A stretch of 39,275 bases of DNA. It comes from Chrysoporthe austroafricana (lineage: Eukaryota; Ascomycota; Sordariomycetes; Diaporthales; Cryphonectriaceae). The translations under genes and the position numbers were made by a program. Numbering within the stretch: position 1 is the stretch's first letter; the number at the start of each line of letters is the position of its first letter. The notes beneath the pieces are model-generated. The model did not search any database and had not been told where the DNA came from. It was given only the letters and a program-made list of their open reading frames with translations. The DNA is taken from the NCBI GenBank assembly GCA_001051155.2, contig JYIP02000010.1, positions 1,334,991 to 1,374,265 on the forward strand. Direction: 5' to 3'. This document shows positions 23,488 to 35,039 of this stretch, piece by piece.

Positions 23488-25052
23488 TGGGAAAGCGATA
23501 AAATAAAATAAAAATATAGCAATTTGGCTATAAGCTTGCGGAATTAATATTTCAATAGCCGTCTTTACGCGCTAATGCGAGAAATCGGGCTAAAAGTAAT
23601 TAATTATAATGCTAGCCTAACATATTTGGAATGCGTAATTGCGCAGAAAAGGTTTACGAATTTGCAAAAGGATATTAATATAATTGTACTATTGCTAGAT
23701 TTCTAGATTATTAGGCTAAATTTCCATATATATTATTAGCGAAATATTTGCTTATCGTATTACTGGAACTATAATTATATAATCCAAGCATTTTATCGGA
23801 TTATCCGTATAAGTTAAGCGCAATTAATAAATTGGATACTAATTAAGATTAATAATTCGTATTATAATATTTAAGAGCTGCAGATTATAATGAAATGGGT
23901 TGCGCAGCTATTAGCGAAAAGTTCGATCCTATATTATTTGGATAATAATATGCAAAAAATTATTGCATTCGAATTCGTATAGTATTAGCTAGGATAATTA
24001 TTTAATTAGTATACGTAAATCAAAAATTTGCTAATACGTATTAAAGAATATAACTTGGCATATTATGCTAAATCTGGGCAATATTATTCGATTATTGCAA
24101 TACTATTTATTTTATTATATAATTTAGATAAAAGCAAAAATAAAGAAATAAATAAGGCTAACGAGCTTATTACGATCTTATCGGAATATTTCGGGTTATT
24201 AATCGTATATTAGGAAATATATAAGATCGATTATATTCAAATATACTAGGAATATATATTGGAAATAATCCAAGCAATTTAAGAAAGTATAGCGAAAGAT
24301 AGCAAATATATAGAGAAAATGCAAGCGGAATTCGATATTAGCAATACGAAAATATAGCAAGCAATACGGATCGATATATTCTATATATTCCGGTATTATG
24401 CGATAGCGAAAAGGCTTGTACGGGTAGCAGCATAAGCTAAGGCTATTAAAAAAGATAAGGAAGATAAGCAAAGCGCATTCGAAAATAAAGAGGCGGCGCA
24501 AGAAAGCGCGGAAGAAATAGCGCAAGAAAGCGCGGAAAAAGCAGCGTAAAAAAGCGCGGAAAAAGCGGTATAAGAAAATAGCGAATAAGCGGTTAATATA
24601 GCAGCCCTTGCAGCTGCTATGCAAGATAGCGATTATAAGATTGCGGCGCTATTACTATTGCTATTGCCGGCTATTTCCCTAGCGTAGCTTGCTTTCTTAT
24701 TGCCGCTTATATCCCTATCGCTAGCTATATCCTTATTGCTAGCTATATAGAAATGATAGTCGAAACGGGTATAAGTAGATTATATAAAAGATTCAAAACG
24801 CTTTTCGCTTATATAAGATCGGAATAGGGCTAAGAAAGGATTTAGGCATATAATATTTATTATTACGGGCTCGAATATATAAAAAAATAATCCGGTCGGG
24901 ATCGGGCCGGGCAAAAAGCGAAAAAGCAAAAGCAATACGAGCGGCAGCCCGATTAGGGCTAAGAAGAAAAAATAGAAAAAGAAATAAAAAGGGAAAAGGA
25001 TTATACGATTAGGTTATTATCGGCCGAATTAGCTAAGGAAAAGTTTTGTTAA
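23488..25052 (+). pseudogene. Unrecognised relic with AQESAE repeats
   Basis: A plus-strand frame of about 430 codons is followed from 23488 to about 24750; a second phase continues to TAA 25050-25052 with a Gln/Glu/Lys-rich end (LLSAELAKEKFC). A distinctive feature is a short repeat block at about 24494-24590: AQESAEEIAQESAEKAA followed by two more KSAEKAV-like units, likely coiled coil. Stops sit at probable Gln positions. The phase change near 24760 is a frameshift or intron. Family not recognised; could be the 3' part of the preceding relic. Confidence 0.45.
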
Positions 25053-25762
25053 TTCGGGCCGGTCGGGATAAGGGCTTTTTTGTATTGGTTTTTCTGTTTG
25101 AGTATTTTATTCTTTTCTTCTCGAATTCGTATTTCTGGGTACCGGAATAAGCAGGGCATTTTTACAAGCTTTTTGCGAATTAAATAAAGGTTAATTGGGT
25201 TTGCTATTACGCGTATCGGGATAAATGCAAGCTTTTTTTTTTTTTTTTTTTTTTTACGAGAACTTTCGAATAGCTTATAAATCGCTAATAGCAATTAGAA
25301 TCGGGAACTGCAAAGCCTCTTGCCATTTTTCCGTTCTTATACCGCTACCTTTTCGTATCGTAAAGTAATATCGTAAAGGATATAGGCGGTTCGTAGCCAT
25401 TTGCGAGCATTCGATATAATTAAGCCTTTTTTATAATCGCAAAGTTCAAAAGGTTTTTTTTTTCGAATTCTGGCATTAAAGTTCGGGAGTTTTGAGCATA
25501 GCCTTATAACGTAAAGCATATCGGGATAAGTTTATTAAAGCGTTTTGGCCGTATAAATGCTATTCGAATAAGTATAGTATAGCCGAATAATTATATAAGC
25601 CGATTTTGTCTTTCTATATTGCATTGCAAAAAAGGCGTATGCAATTCGAATAATTAATTTGCAAGCAATTTTTCTTATTGCAATTAAAGCTTTTCTTTTT
25701 CCAGTACGGCCAGTACGTATAGCAGTATAATATAGCTAGGATTCGAATAAATTAATATAAAT
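25053..25762. other. Spacer with 23-base T-run
   Basis: No supported gene. A T-run lies at 25233-25255; the minus-strand open frames across it encode poly-Lys and are composition artefacts. Confidence 0.6.
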
Positions 25763-26215
25763 ATGATATTTATTAAAGTAATTCCGAATCTTGCGCAAAT
25801 AACGGGCGGGCGTTTATATTATATCGATATACGTTTGGCGAAAATGCAAAAGTTTTTCCGAAAAATGCATTTCCCGGATAATAACGAAATATATACGGAT
25901 AAATAGTTAATAGCAAGCGAATATATTAATTTCGGTATAGTTAAAAGCAATATTTTATAGTATAATACTAATACGTGCAATCGTATTCGAAATAGCGAAA
26001 GAAATAATTGTATCGGAATATATATTATTCGGAATATTATAGCTTAATAGGTTTTATTCTATCGCATTCCGAATTGCGAGCATAAAGCAAGTATATGCAA
26101 AGGGCATAGCGTACGAAATCTGTAATGCGAATAGGATATAGCCGTTCTATTAATATATCCGGGTAATATTGCAAGCTGCAAGCAAAGGCGTATAGGTATA
26201 GCTGTTATGCGCTAA
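25763..26215 (+). pseudogene. Possible small relic protein (~150 codons)
   Basis: From ATG 25763 to TAA 26213-26215 in one phase with a few TAG/TAA inside. Contains PNLAQITGGRLYYIDIRLAK and, further on, CEHKASICKGH, which resembles a Cys/His cluster. Evidence is only the reading-frame character; it could be chance. Confidence 0.35.
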
Positions 26216-26596
26216 CTAGTATTTCCGGAAAACGGAAATATTCGATAAAGCAATCCGGGCAAGAGTTTTAAGCAAATTAATAGTTTCAGTATCGAATTCG
26301 GAATAAACGAGCGGGCAAGCTCTAGCCAGTAAATTCGGATATAGAGTATTCTAGGCAATATAAATCGATATAAGTTATACCCGAAATGCAAACCGTATAA
26401 GGCGGCAAGCCTTCTTTTTTTTTTTTTTTTCTTTTTCGGATTTCGGTATTAGCTAGCAATCGTAAAGTATCCGGGGCCGGGTTCGAAAAATAAGGCTTGG
26501 AATATTCTCTTAGCAAGGCTGGAATAGATTGGGTTAAAAAAGGGCGGATTTCGTAAAGTAGTTTCCGGATATAATCGAATGCTGCGGGGCGAGCGG

Positions 26597-26662
<66 letters not shown>

Positions 26663-26880
26663 GAAAAAAGAAAAAAAAAAAAAAAAAAAAAAAAAAAANA
26701 AAAAAAAAAAAGAGGAAGAGGAGGAAAAAGGGGGGGGGGAGGGCGCGGAAAAAAAATAAGGATACAAACGGCATCTTCCCAAAATGGCTTATAAGGAAAG
26801 GAAAAAAGGCTAAATAGGATTATTAGCAAAGCTGGAATGGATTAAGTTGAAAAAAAGAATATTTAATATAATTACGGATT
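26216..26880. other. Spacer with long poly-A and one unresolved base
   Basis: T-run at 26415-26430, A-run at 26597-26657, a second A-run around 26671-26710 containing the only N (26699), and a G-run at about 26731-26739. Likely assembly-sensitive. Long open frames here are poly-Lys/poly-Phe artefacts. Confidence 0.75.
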
Positions 26881-27080
26881 TTCTGGATATAATTGAATTC
26901 AAGCGGGCAAGAAAAAAAAGAAAAGGAAAAAAATAAAAAGGGAAGGGTTTTCTGGAAGCGATTGAGTTTAAGCAGGCAAGAAAAAAAGGGGAAAGGAAAA
27001 GAAAGAAAAAAATAAAAAAAAGAAAGGTTTTCTGAATGCAATTGAATCCAACCGGGCAAGAAAAAAAAAGGGGGAAAAGG
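26881..27080. repeat. Minisatellite, about three units of ~70-75 bp
   Basis: Each unit carries TTTTCTGG(A)-N5-ATTGAATTCAAGCGGGCAAG or a close variant followed by an A/G-rich stretch (at about 26879, 26950 and 27026). Confidence 0.65.
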
Positions 27081-27240
27081 AGGGGAAAGGGAAAAATAAA
27101 AGAAAGATTGCTATTATATTATCGAATATTCTAATTCGGATTAATTCTATTTATTTATATATTTATATTTTAATATCTTCCTTTATATATAAAATCGAAA
27201 GGGTAAGAACGGTAAAAGCCGAAGCATATGCGCGAGCGTA

Positions 27241-27282
27241 CGAATAGACGGATGGACGGACGGACGGATAGATAGCGAAAGC
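27241..27282. repeat. (GACG/GATG)n tetranucleotide repeat
   Basis: GACGGATGGACGGACGGACGGATAGATAG-like tract, G+C-richer than its surroundings. Confidence 0.7.
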
Positions 27283-27300
27283 GCGGCAGCTTTGAAAGCG

Positions 27301-27801
27301 CCCTATCTTTAAGTAAAAATATTTTCAAAGTAAAAGACAGTTTTTTTGTATGGGCAAAAATTTGGCGCTAGTAAAAACTGGGGGTAAAGAATCAGTTTAA
27401 AATTGTATAAACTATATTCAATCCGTTTTTCAAAATATTTATATCGCTTCAATTCGATTTTTTATTTATCCAATATAATCTATAATATATCTAAATATAA
27501 GAACTATATAACGTTTAAAAAGATCGCAATTGCAAACTTTAAGTTTTTATTCAGAAGATTAATAGGGCAAGCTTTACTTTTCGAAATAACCAATCAAAAC
27601 GAAGCGAGTTTTATACTAGTCCTAATTCGGAATTCTAATCAAATAATTAACAAATTAAAGAACTTTCTATATTACCCTTAACCCGCCCGCATTTCTAATC
27701 AGAAAATAGATTAGTAAGATAAATAAGAAAAAAAGCTAAAACTTGCTATCCTTTCAAACCTTTCTTTCTATATATCGTAAATATCTATCTCGAATATAGC
27801 T
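27301..27801. repeat. ~500-bp direct repeat, left copy
   Basis: Matches 38718-39217 at a constant offset of 11,417 bases (for example CGTTTTTCAAAATATTTATA at 27424 and 38841). Differences are mainly transitions. It does not begin TG or end CA, so it is not a typical LTR. It ends just before the helicase relic begins. TCA and ACA trinucleotides survive here, so it is less mutated than the rest. A short TTG-started open frame (27403-27684) inside it is broken in the right copy. Confidence 0.75.
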
Positions 27802-30800
27802 AATCAAATCTATCCATTCGTTTTTTATCCTCAATTATATATTATAATATATAAAGAATGCCATTTCGGCATTCTAGCAAACGAAATTCTAGCGTATCTA
27901 GCTATCTTACGCTACTGAATGCTTAAAAAATAGCAATAATCTATTGCTTGCATTATTCAAAGCTTGCTTAGCATTTATCGTACGCAATAAAACTTGCAAG
28001 ATTTCCGATTTTTAGATCTGTCAAGCAATTCTATCCTGTTTCTCGGTAATATTCAGACAGATAGCCTTGCTTGCTAAGAATGCTATTTTATTAGCTAGCA
28101 ATATAATAAAATACGAAACTATTATCGCATTTCGTACGGATAGGTTAATCCTTATACAAATGGCCATCCGTTTGCCTATAAAGCTATTCTCTTAATCCTT
28201 TAGCGAATGCAAGTACGTTATTAACGGCTCTTTCCGAGCCGGCAAGCTAATAGATAGTTCGAAATAGAATGGCAGAGCAATACTGCAGAAAATGGGCATA
28301 ATAGCAAAGAACTTCCGAAATAGCAAATTATCGTATCCTTTTGCCGAATATAATAGACATTTACCGATTAAACGGATAGGCAAATCCAGGAAAGGGACAA
28401 GCAGCTAAAGCCCAATTTATAATTTCGCAAAGTAGGTTAGGCTGCCCATTTGCAAAGTTTCGACTTAATTAGAATTAAGGATTTCGTTATACCGATCCGA
28501 AAAAACGAGCCGGTCTTGCAAGCTATATAGGATAGCTTTCAGCAGAATGCCCGGCAAGCACGGAATATAGCGATCGCTACTATTGTTAGCTATTCTATCC
28601 TTTTCGAAATTAACCGGAAGGATAAGCATACGAAGCCCAAACGGCCGTTCGATAGCCGGCTCGAGCCCAGCTCGTAAGAGCGGTATTTGGATATCTAGCG
28701 CCAGATTATTAGCTATATTATGCAAACCCAGGCTATTCTGTCTAATTAGCGGCTAGAGTATCGATTAATAACCGTATAAAGCCGTTTATATCAATAGCTT
28801 TTATATTGAACCGAAAGCATTTCGGTACGCTCGTATACGGATATTCTATTGCAATATAATTGGGCCTATTTGAATTTTACGATTTAGCTTTTCGATTATC
28901 CGTTTCAGGATATTAAATATTATAGCGCTTTCTTAAGCGCTCTGGCCGTTCTTAGCATCCGAAACGATAGCGGCTAGGTAATGCTACTCGATTATACTAA
29001 TACCTATTCTGCTATAATTAAAATAGCCCGAATGCTTATTATTTCGCAAAGTTATTTCGAATGCGAAAACGAAATTATAACAGAACGGGCCGAAACTAGT
29101 ATAGCAATTTCCGAATAATAAGTAAAAGAGCAATGCCGTAAGCTTTTCGAAATTATTTAAGCTAAAATCTATCGGTATATAACAATTATTAGCCCTGAAA
29201 CTAAGCTAATGCCGTTCGATTGGATTTACGAAATATGCTCGTATAGTTTAAAGATCCGGTATATATTTGTAACGCAAAGCGGGATTAAATAGCAAAGAAA
29301 TCGGATTCGCTATTATAGCATACAAATTTCGTTTATTTAGATTTCCGATATGGCTTATAGCCTATTAAGCTTGGCGCAATAGAGCTTTGCCGAAATGCTC
29401 GAAATTCCGGATCTGGATATCCTATTGCCTATTAACTGGCTTTCGATCGAAAATAATTATTACGAAAACCAGATCGGCTATTCGTTCCTTATTAATTATC
29501 GAAATTAATAGCTTCTTAATTGCTAAGAATGGCTATTATACCGTATTCTCGCCCGTACGGAATTATATACCGGTTAGTTCGAGCAAAGCTTGCAATATAT
29601 CCGGATTCGTACTTTCCGCCAATTCCGTTACCGGGCAAAAAAATTCCGCAAGCAAATCCTAATCTTGATATACCTTACCGGAAAGCAGCTAATACAGGCC
29701 CTTGAGATCTTAATTTTCCGATTAAAGAATTCGGCATACGGAAATATCCGTAATCTCTTTATTTATAGCGGGCTTATTTATTTTGTAATTTTATACTATA
29801 AAAGGTACTGGGCAGCAGTATAGCTTAAGATTATTTACTGTTATTTGCTATGCGAAATCGGGATTCTTATTATCTAGTATTTCTGGCTCGCTTTTCCTTT
29901 CTGGCAGCAAATTAAAAGGCTTCTAAGTGCTGGCCAAGTGCGAAATCCGTTTTTCTAGGCCGAATCTGTTTTAATATCGGTATAATAGGAAGAAGAGCCA
30001 GATTCGGAATAAGCAATTCGAATTGCGTAGCCATAGCTTTCGGATTGGATATAGCGCTTTTTCCAGCAATATATGCTATAGCTATTAAATTCCAAAATTA
30101 TTATTAGCGCTTAGCAGCATATAGCGATTGCTATTGCCCGCTAATATTAGGGAAAAGGCTATAATAGCTGCAAGCAAGAGCAATAGGAAAATAGCGAAAA
30201 CGATTTGATTAATAACGAAAAGGCGAATTATATTTTAGATTTATAAGCCGGCTATAATATAGCAATAGCTTATATAGTATACGGAAAAGAGCTATAATAA
30301 GGACGATTCGAACTTGCCTTCCGAAAAGATCAATTTCGAATAGCTAGTATTTAATAATATCGCTTTCTCGGCTTCCGAAGCTCTTATAGCTATCAGGTTC
30401 TTTCCAAGCGGAAAAGAGAGATTTTCGAAAGAGAATTCAAACAAAGCCGGCTGCAGCGCTTCCGGCAGCTTTACGAAACCGACTTTCCCGGCCAATTATA
30501 GCAGATAATAAGGGAATAAATGCAGTTCCGAAACGGCCAGGAAACTATATTTAGGGCAATTATACGAAGCAAAATGCCTATCTTGCAAATTGCCGGGACT
30601 AGTAGCAGAAAAGCTCTTTCTTTCCTATTCCTAGCTTATTATTCGCCTTAAAGCATTTCGATTATTATTTTTCTAATTATTGCATTATAAGGCAATTTAA
30701 TCCGAAAATGCTAGGCATATTAAATCGATATGCATATCTAAGCCAGGTTTGCAATTAATTGTACTGCAATTATTATTTTTATTATATTTGAATTTGCTAT

Positions 30801-32140
30801 TATGCAGCAATTTCGCATTTTTATCGACCGGTTCTGGATTCGTAAGCAATTAGATCGGGTAATTATAAACGAATGCTATATTTCTCTCGATATTAAAAAC
30901 GGCTTTCGGTTTAAAATATAAAAGCTTAAAGCAATTATTGCAGCTTATAGCATATAGCGTATTTTTTTAATAGCTATATTGCCTTCTCGAAATAAACCTT
31001 CGTTTTTCCGTACGATATAAATTTCTCGCCCTATTATTTTCCGAATAGCTATAATTCGAAAGAATATTAGCTATCGAATATATAAGGTTATATCCGATTA
31101 AATCGAAATTTCTATTCGCAAAGCAATTGCGCTAATCCTAGCATATTAAGACAAAAGCAAAACAATTATTTATAACAGAATTATCCAGCGCATTAAAAGG
31201 CTCGGAGCCGCTCTAAATTGCAAGATATATTATAGCAAAATAGCTAATATACTTAGCAAGCTTGCTATTATCCAGAAATGGATAGAAAATAAGCATATTA
31301 TTATAGCTATTAATGCATTAAGAATAGGTTTCGATATTCTTACGATTTATACGGTTATCTATACTAAATTATTAAAGCAATTACGAAATTATGCTTAAGA
31401 AAGCGAACGAGCAAACCGGGATAGGAATAATAATATTACTTTTCTTTTCTAGAATAGCCGGGCTGCTAAGAATGCCAATAGCGAAATCAGCTAGTTTTTG
31501 CAAAAAAAGGAATATTGCCATATCGTTTTCGATTAAGTTTTCGATAAGCATATAACCCGGATACAGTATACGGATAGCAAAGCAGCTTGCGATTTATGCA
31601 AAACAAAGATTCTGCAGTAAAGTAAGTATAAAACAGATTAAAGTACCAGCCAGGAGCTTTTTGACTAAATATAATGGAAAACCGACTGAGCGCAAAAAGA
31701 AATAGCTAGAAATGTCCGGGAAAAAGCCCAAATAGCTAATACTTTTATCCGGCAGCTCGAAATATAAGCTAGGGCTTATATTTTTTGTAAAAGCAAAAAG
31801 CGAAAAGGTATAGCCGCCCTATATACGAAAGCAGATTGCCTATTTTAGCAAGATCCGGCTTAATACGAAATCGAAAAGAGGCAAAAGGAATTATAGGAAA
31901 TCGTTTTTGCAAAAAAGGGCTTAATGCCGTATTCGGGATATTTCTAATACGGGATTCCGTAAGCATTTTGCGAATTGTAAGCAATTATACTATCGGATTA
32001 GAAATCGTATTGCTGCAAAGCTAGCAGGATATGCTAATATCCCGGCTTAATCGGGTCTATTTTTGCAAATCTTTAAGCGTTTTATACTTATAAGATTTTG
32101 GCATTCGTTTTATCGTTTTTCGAATAGGATAGGCTATTAA
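27790..32140 (+). pseudogene. Nearly full-length OrsD/RecQ (telomere-linked-type) helicase relic
   Basis: One plus-strand frame of about 1,450 codons read through many TAG/TAA. In order: an N-terminal finger remnant (YKECHFGILANEILAYL); a second finger with Cys at 28072 and 28081 and its His codons turned to Tyr (RNYYRISYG); RYQRLFPSRQ (28216); EINRKDKHTKPKRPFDSR (28606), a signature of this family; then a recombinase-like part with TGKQLIQALEIL, YYKRYW and DLQAGYNIAIAYIVYGKE. Helicase: Walker A AGTSSRKAL (30592-30615, degraded GKS), DECH as NECY (30868-30879), NALRIGFDI (31312) and QESERANRDR (31396-31425), the motif V/VI pair. A Cys-rich segment ACDLCK follows near 31585, and YGIPQAFCE (31948) lies in the tail. 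These proteins are often subtelomeric in fungi (knowledge). No telomere repeats were seen here. Confidence 0.85.
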
Positions 32141-32315
32141 GCTAAAGGCAAAGCGCTATCTATGCATAGCTAAGCTAGCATTATAAATAGCTCGATATTA
32201 AAACGAATAATCTATATTGGGCTTTTCTCGAAATAACGGAAGCGGTTAATTGCATATTAGCAGAAAGAAGATAAAGCTTGATTCGGCAGCTTATAAAACA
32301 GGAAGAAAAGAAAGG

Positions 32316-32394
<79 letters not shown>

Positions 32395-32599
32395 CTCTAA
32401 TATTTTCCTTCCGGCTTTATAGCCGGTTCTTTAATATTCAGGCAAACTTTTTGCTTTTCCGTATATTCGCCTTTTATTCTCGTACTTTAGCCTTCTGTTT
32501 TTGTTACAAAGCATTGCTTATTTTTCCTGCTAGCCTATTCAATACTGCTTGCTATCTTTCGAAATCGGGCTCTTATATCAGTATTGGCTAGCGAAATGG
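32141..32599. other. Spacer with 76-base poly-A
   Basis: Uninterrupted A-run at 32316-32391 downstream of the helicase relic, on its sense strand. No frame supported apart from poly-Lys artefacts. Confidence 0.7.
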
Positions 32600-34750
32600 G
32601 TTTAAGGCTAATATGAGAAATAACGGGCAAAAAGCTTATCCCGGTATTAATTCTCGGATTTCGGTCGAAATCTTATTTGCTATCGATATATCGCTACTCG
32701 TACTTACCGATTTCGATAATAGCGCATTGCCAAAACTTATCTAAAATATCGATTTCGCTATTGCCCGTTAAGCGATATCCTTGCTGCTTAAAGCTTGCAG
32801 CAGCCTTTTGGGCTATTTCGATAGATTAAGCCCGGCAATCAGAATATCGATACTGGGCATAATCTCGAAATTTATTGGAAATTTTCGTAATAAATCCCGT
32901 ACGGAATTTCGCGAAGAAATGCATGCCAAGCCCGCAAGCGGCATACCGTAAACGAGCGAAAGCTAATCAAATGCCCCGGGCTCGGCAAAGGCTTCGGCAG
33001 TAAGTATAAAAAGGGGAAGACCCGAAAGCAAAATAGCTATATAGCCCTTTCTCGAAATCTTAACTTATATCGTGCCTTTCTCAAAGCTAGGATATTTTTC
33101 GATATTTATTATCGCTCTTAACAATTACAGACAAAAGCTTCCGGTTTCGAATACCGGAATCGGTAAAAAGATTCGCTATTCTGTTATAGCAAGCTAGGCT
33201 AATATAAGCGGAAACGGGCTGCGGATCCGATCGGCTATTTACGGACTGAATTTTACAATTCCCGGGTTTATTAGCTATATGCTTATCGGGTCGACCCAAG
33301 CATTTTTTGCCCGATCTGAAAGCTATATATTAGCTAAATTCTTCTTATTATCGCGCTATTAATTGTCCAGAGTTTTCGTAAGGAATTCGTTTGCTTGCAA
33401 AATCTTTCCAGGCATGCTAAGCTCAAAACGGATAGCGACTAGAAACGCTTTTTCGATATAATGCTAAAGCGGCAGCTTGCTATTCGTACCCGTATATAAG
33501 GCAAATTGCTGCTAGTCCGTAAATTCCTTGCCGTGCTGCTTTTCGGGTTCCCGGAAAAAAAATTGCAAGTTATTCGCTATATGCAAGCCGCAATTCTATC
33601 CGTCTTCCTGGAAGAAAGTAAATATATAGCGATAATCTAAAGCTTTATTAGCTAGCAGCCTATTTATCGCTATTAAGTACTATTCGATAAGCTTTATAAT
33701 AATCCGCTAAAGCTTATCCTTGCTAGCTAATAGGGAATCGAATATCTGGATAATATAGCAATAATAATTGTATATAGCTACAAATTAATAATGCGAGCGA
33801 ATATAAAGGAAAATTGCTTAGCGCATTTCAGGCCCGTATTTGTTTCGAAAACGTAAAATAGAATGGCTTTTAAGATTGAAAACCCAATTCGGCATTTAAA
33901 TTTAGCAAATTAAATCTATAAACTACTATCGGATTAAGCCTATCAGGGCTATATCCGTAATCTATTCGCGCTATAGGATAAAAGTTTCGATATTATAAAG
34001 CGCAAATACAGTATAGATCCAATAAATCCTATTAAGTATAGCTTAATCGAAAGGCTAATCTGGATTATTGTATAGCTGCAAATGAAAAGTAATATCGGAA
34101 AAGAAATAGCGGAATATAGCAATTGCGTTAGCTAGCAAAGGGTTAAATAATTCTAAATCGAAATAATCTAAGCAATTTGCTAATATTTTTGGATTAATCG
34201 GAAAATAGTTATTACTAACCGAATTTATAATAATCCGGCTTAAATTAAGGGCCGTATAGGGATATTATCGAAATAAAGCTATATACTTTGCTAGGCTAAG
34301 CATTTAGGAAACTGATCGGGCTTTCTTAGCTAGCATTATAAAGCGCTATTATCCTGCTTTATTTAACGTTTCGTAAATCTTATCCGCTATTATTTGGAAA
34401 GGGTTAGTATGTTAAAAAAGGGCTATATTGAAACGAGCAAGGCAAAGAATTTCTAGGTTGCTAAGCAGCCTTGCCCGGGCTTTTTCGAAAGACAGTATTA
34501 AGATATCCGCAAGGTTAGCAAGCTTCTTTTCTTTATTATCCGATATTTTGGGTTCCGATTGCTAGTAGCTGCAATACGGGAAAAGAAAAGAAAAGCAAGC
34601 AAATTAGGTTTAAAATCCTTTACTAAAATAATAGCTGGGTATAAAGAAAAAATGCGGGCAAAGGCAAAGCTAGCAATCGGTAAAATGTATATTGCAAGCC
34701 GGATTGGTTTTGGTTTTCAGAGAAAATTAGGAAAAGATCCAGAAAGCTAA
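32600..34750 (+). pseudogene. Unrecognised ~715-codon relic downstream of the helicase
   Basis: A single plus-strand phase can be followed for over 2 kb to TAA 34748-34750, with TAG/TAA at likely Gln positions. Character is convincingly protein-like: NACQARKRHTVNERKLIKCP, RRNACQ upstream of a Gly/Lys-rich stretch, FLAVLLFGFPEKKLQVIRYM, and a Lys-rich C-terminus (IREKKRKASKLGLKSF, YKEKMRAKAKLAIGKMY). The last 60 codons are open. I cannot assign a family. Same strand as the helicase, about 450 bp away across the poly-A tract, inside the same direct-repeat-bounded block. Confidence 0.5.
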
Positions 34751-35039
34751 TAACGATAGATATTTATGCTATCGCATTTGGGCAGCATGCTGCAATTTCG
34801 AATTATAAAGTCGAGTAATTTATAAGTATAAGCAAGTTATTAGCAGCAAGAACTGCTTATAGATTCGAATCGGAACGAATTAGTTATTTGTATATAGCAA
34901 GTTAGTTTATAGCAATCTGTTTGCTGCTAAGCGTTTAAGCTTTTTATTTTTATTTCTTGCTTATTTGTAAGAAGCTTCTTTTTTAAATCTTGCAAACTTG
35001 CTAGGATATTTCCTTTTTACTTTTTGCTAGCTTGCTAGC
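34751..35039. other. A+T-rich spacer
   Basis: Nothing recognised. Confidence 0.6.

Noticed and set aside
26322..26829. Open frames rich in Phe or Lys across the A- and T-runs
   Set aside because: They are translations of homopolymers and include the unresolved base.
27670..27690. CCCTTAACCC as a telomere-like remnant
   Set aside because: A single short word with no array; no TTAGGG or CCCTAA repeats occur in the window.
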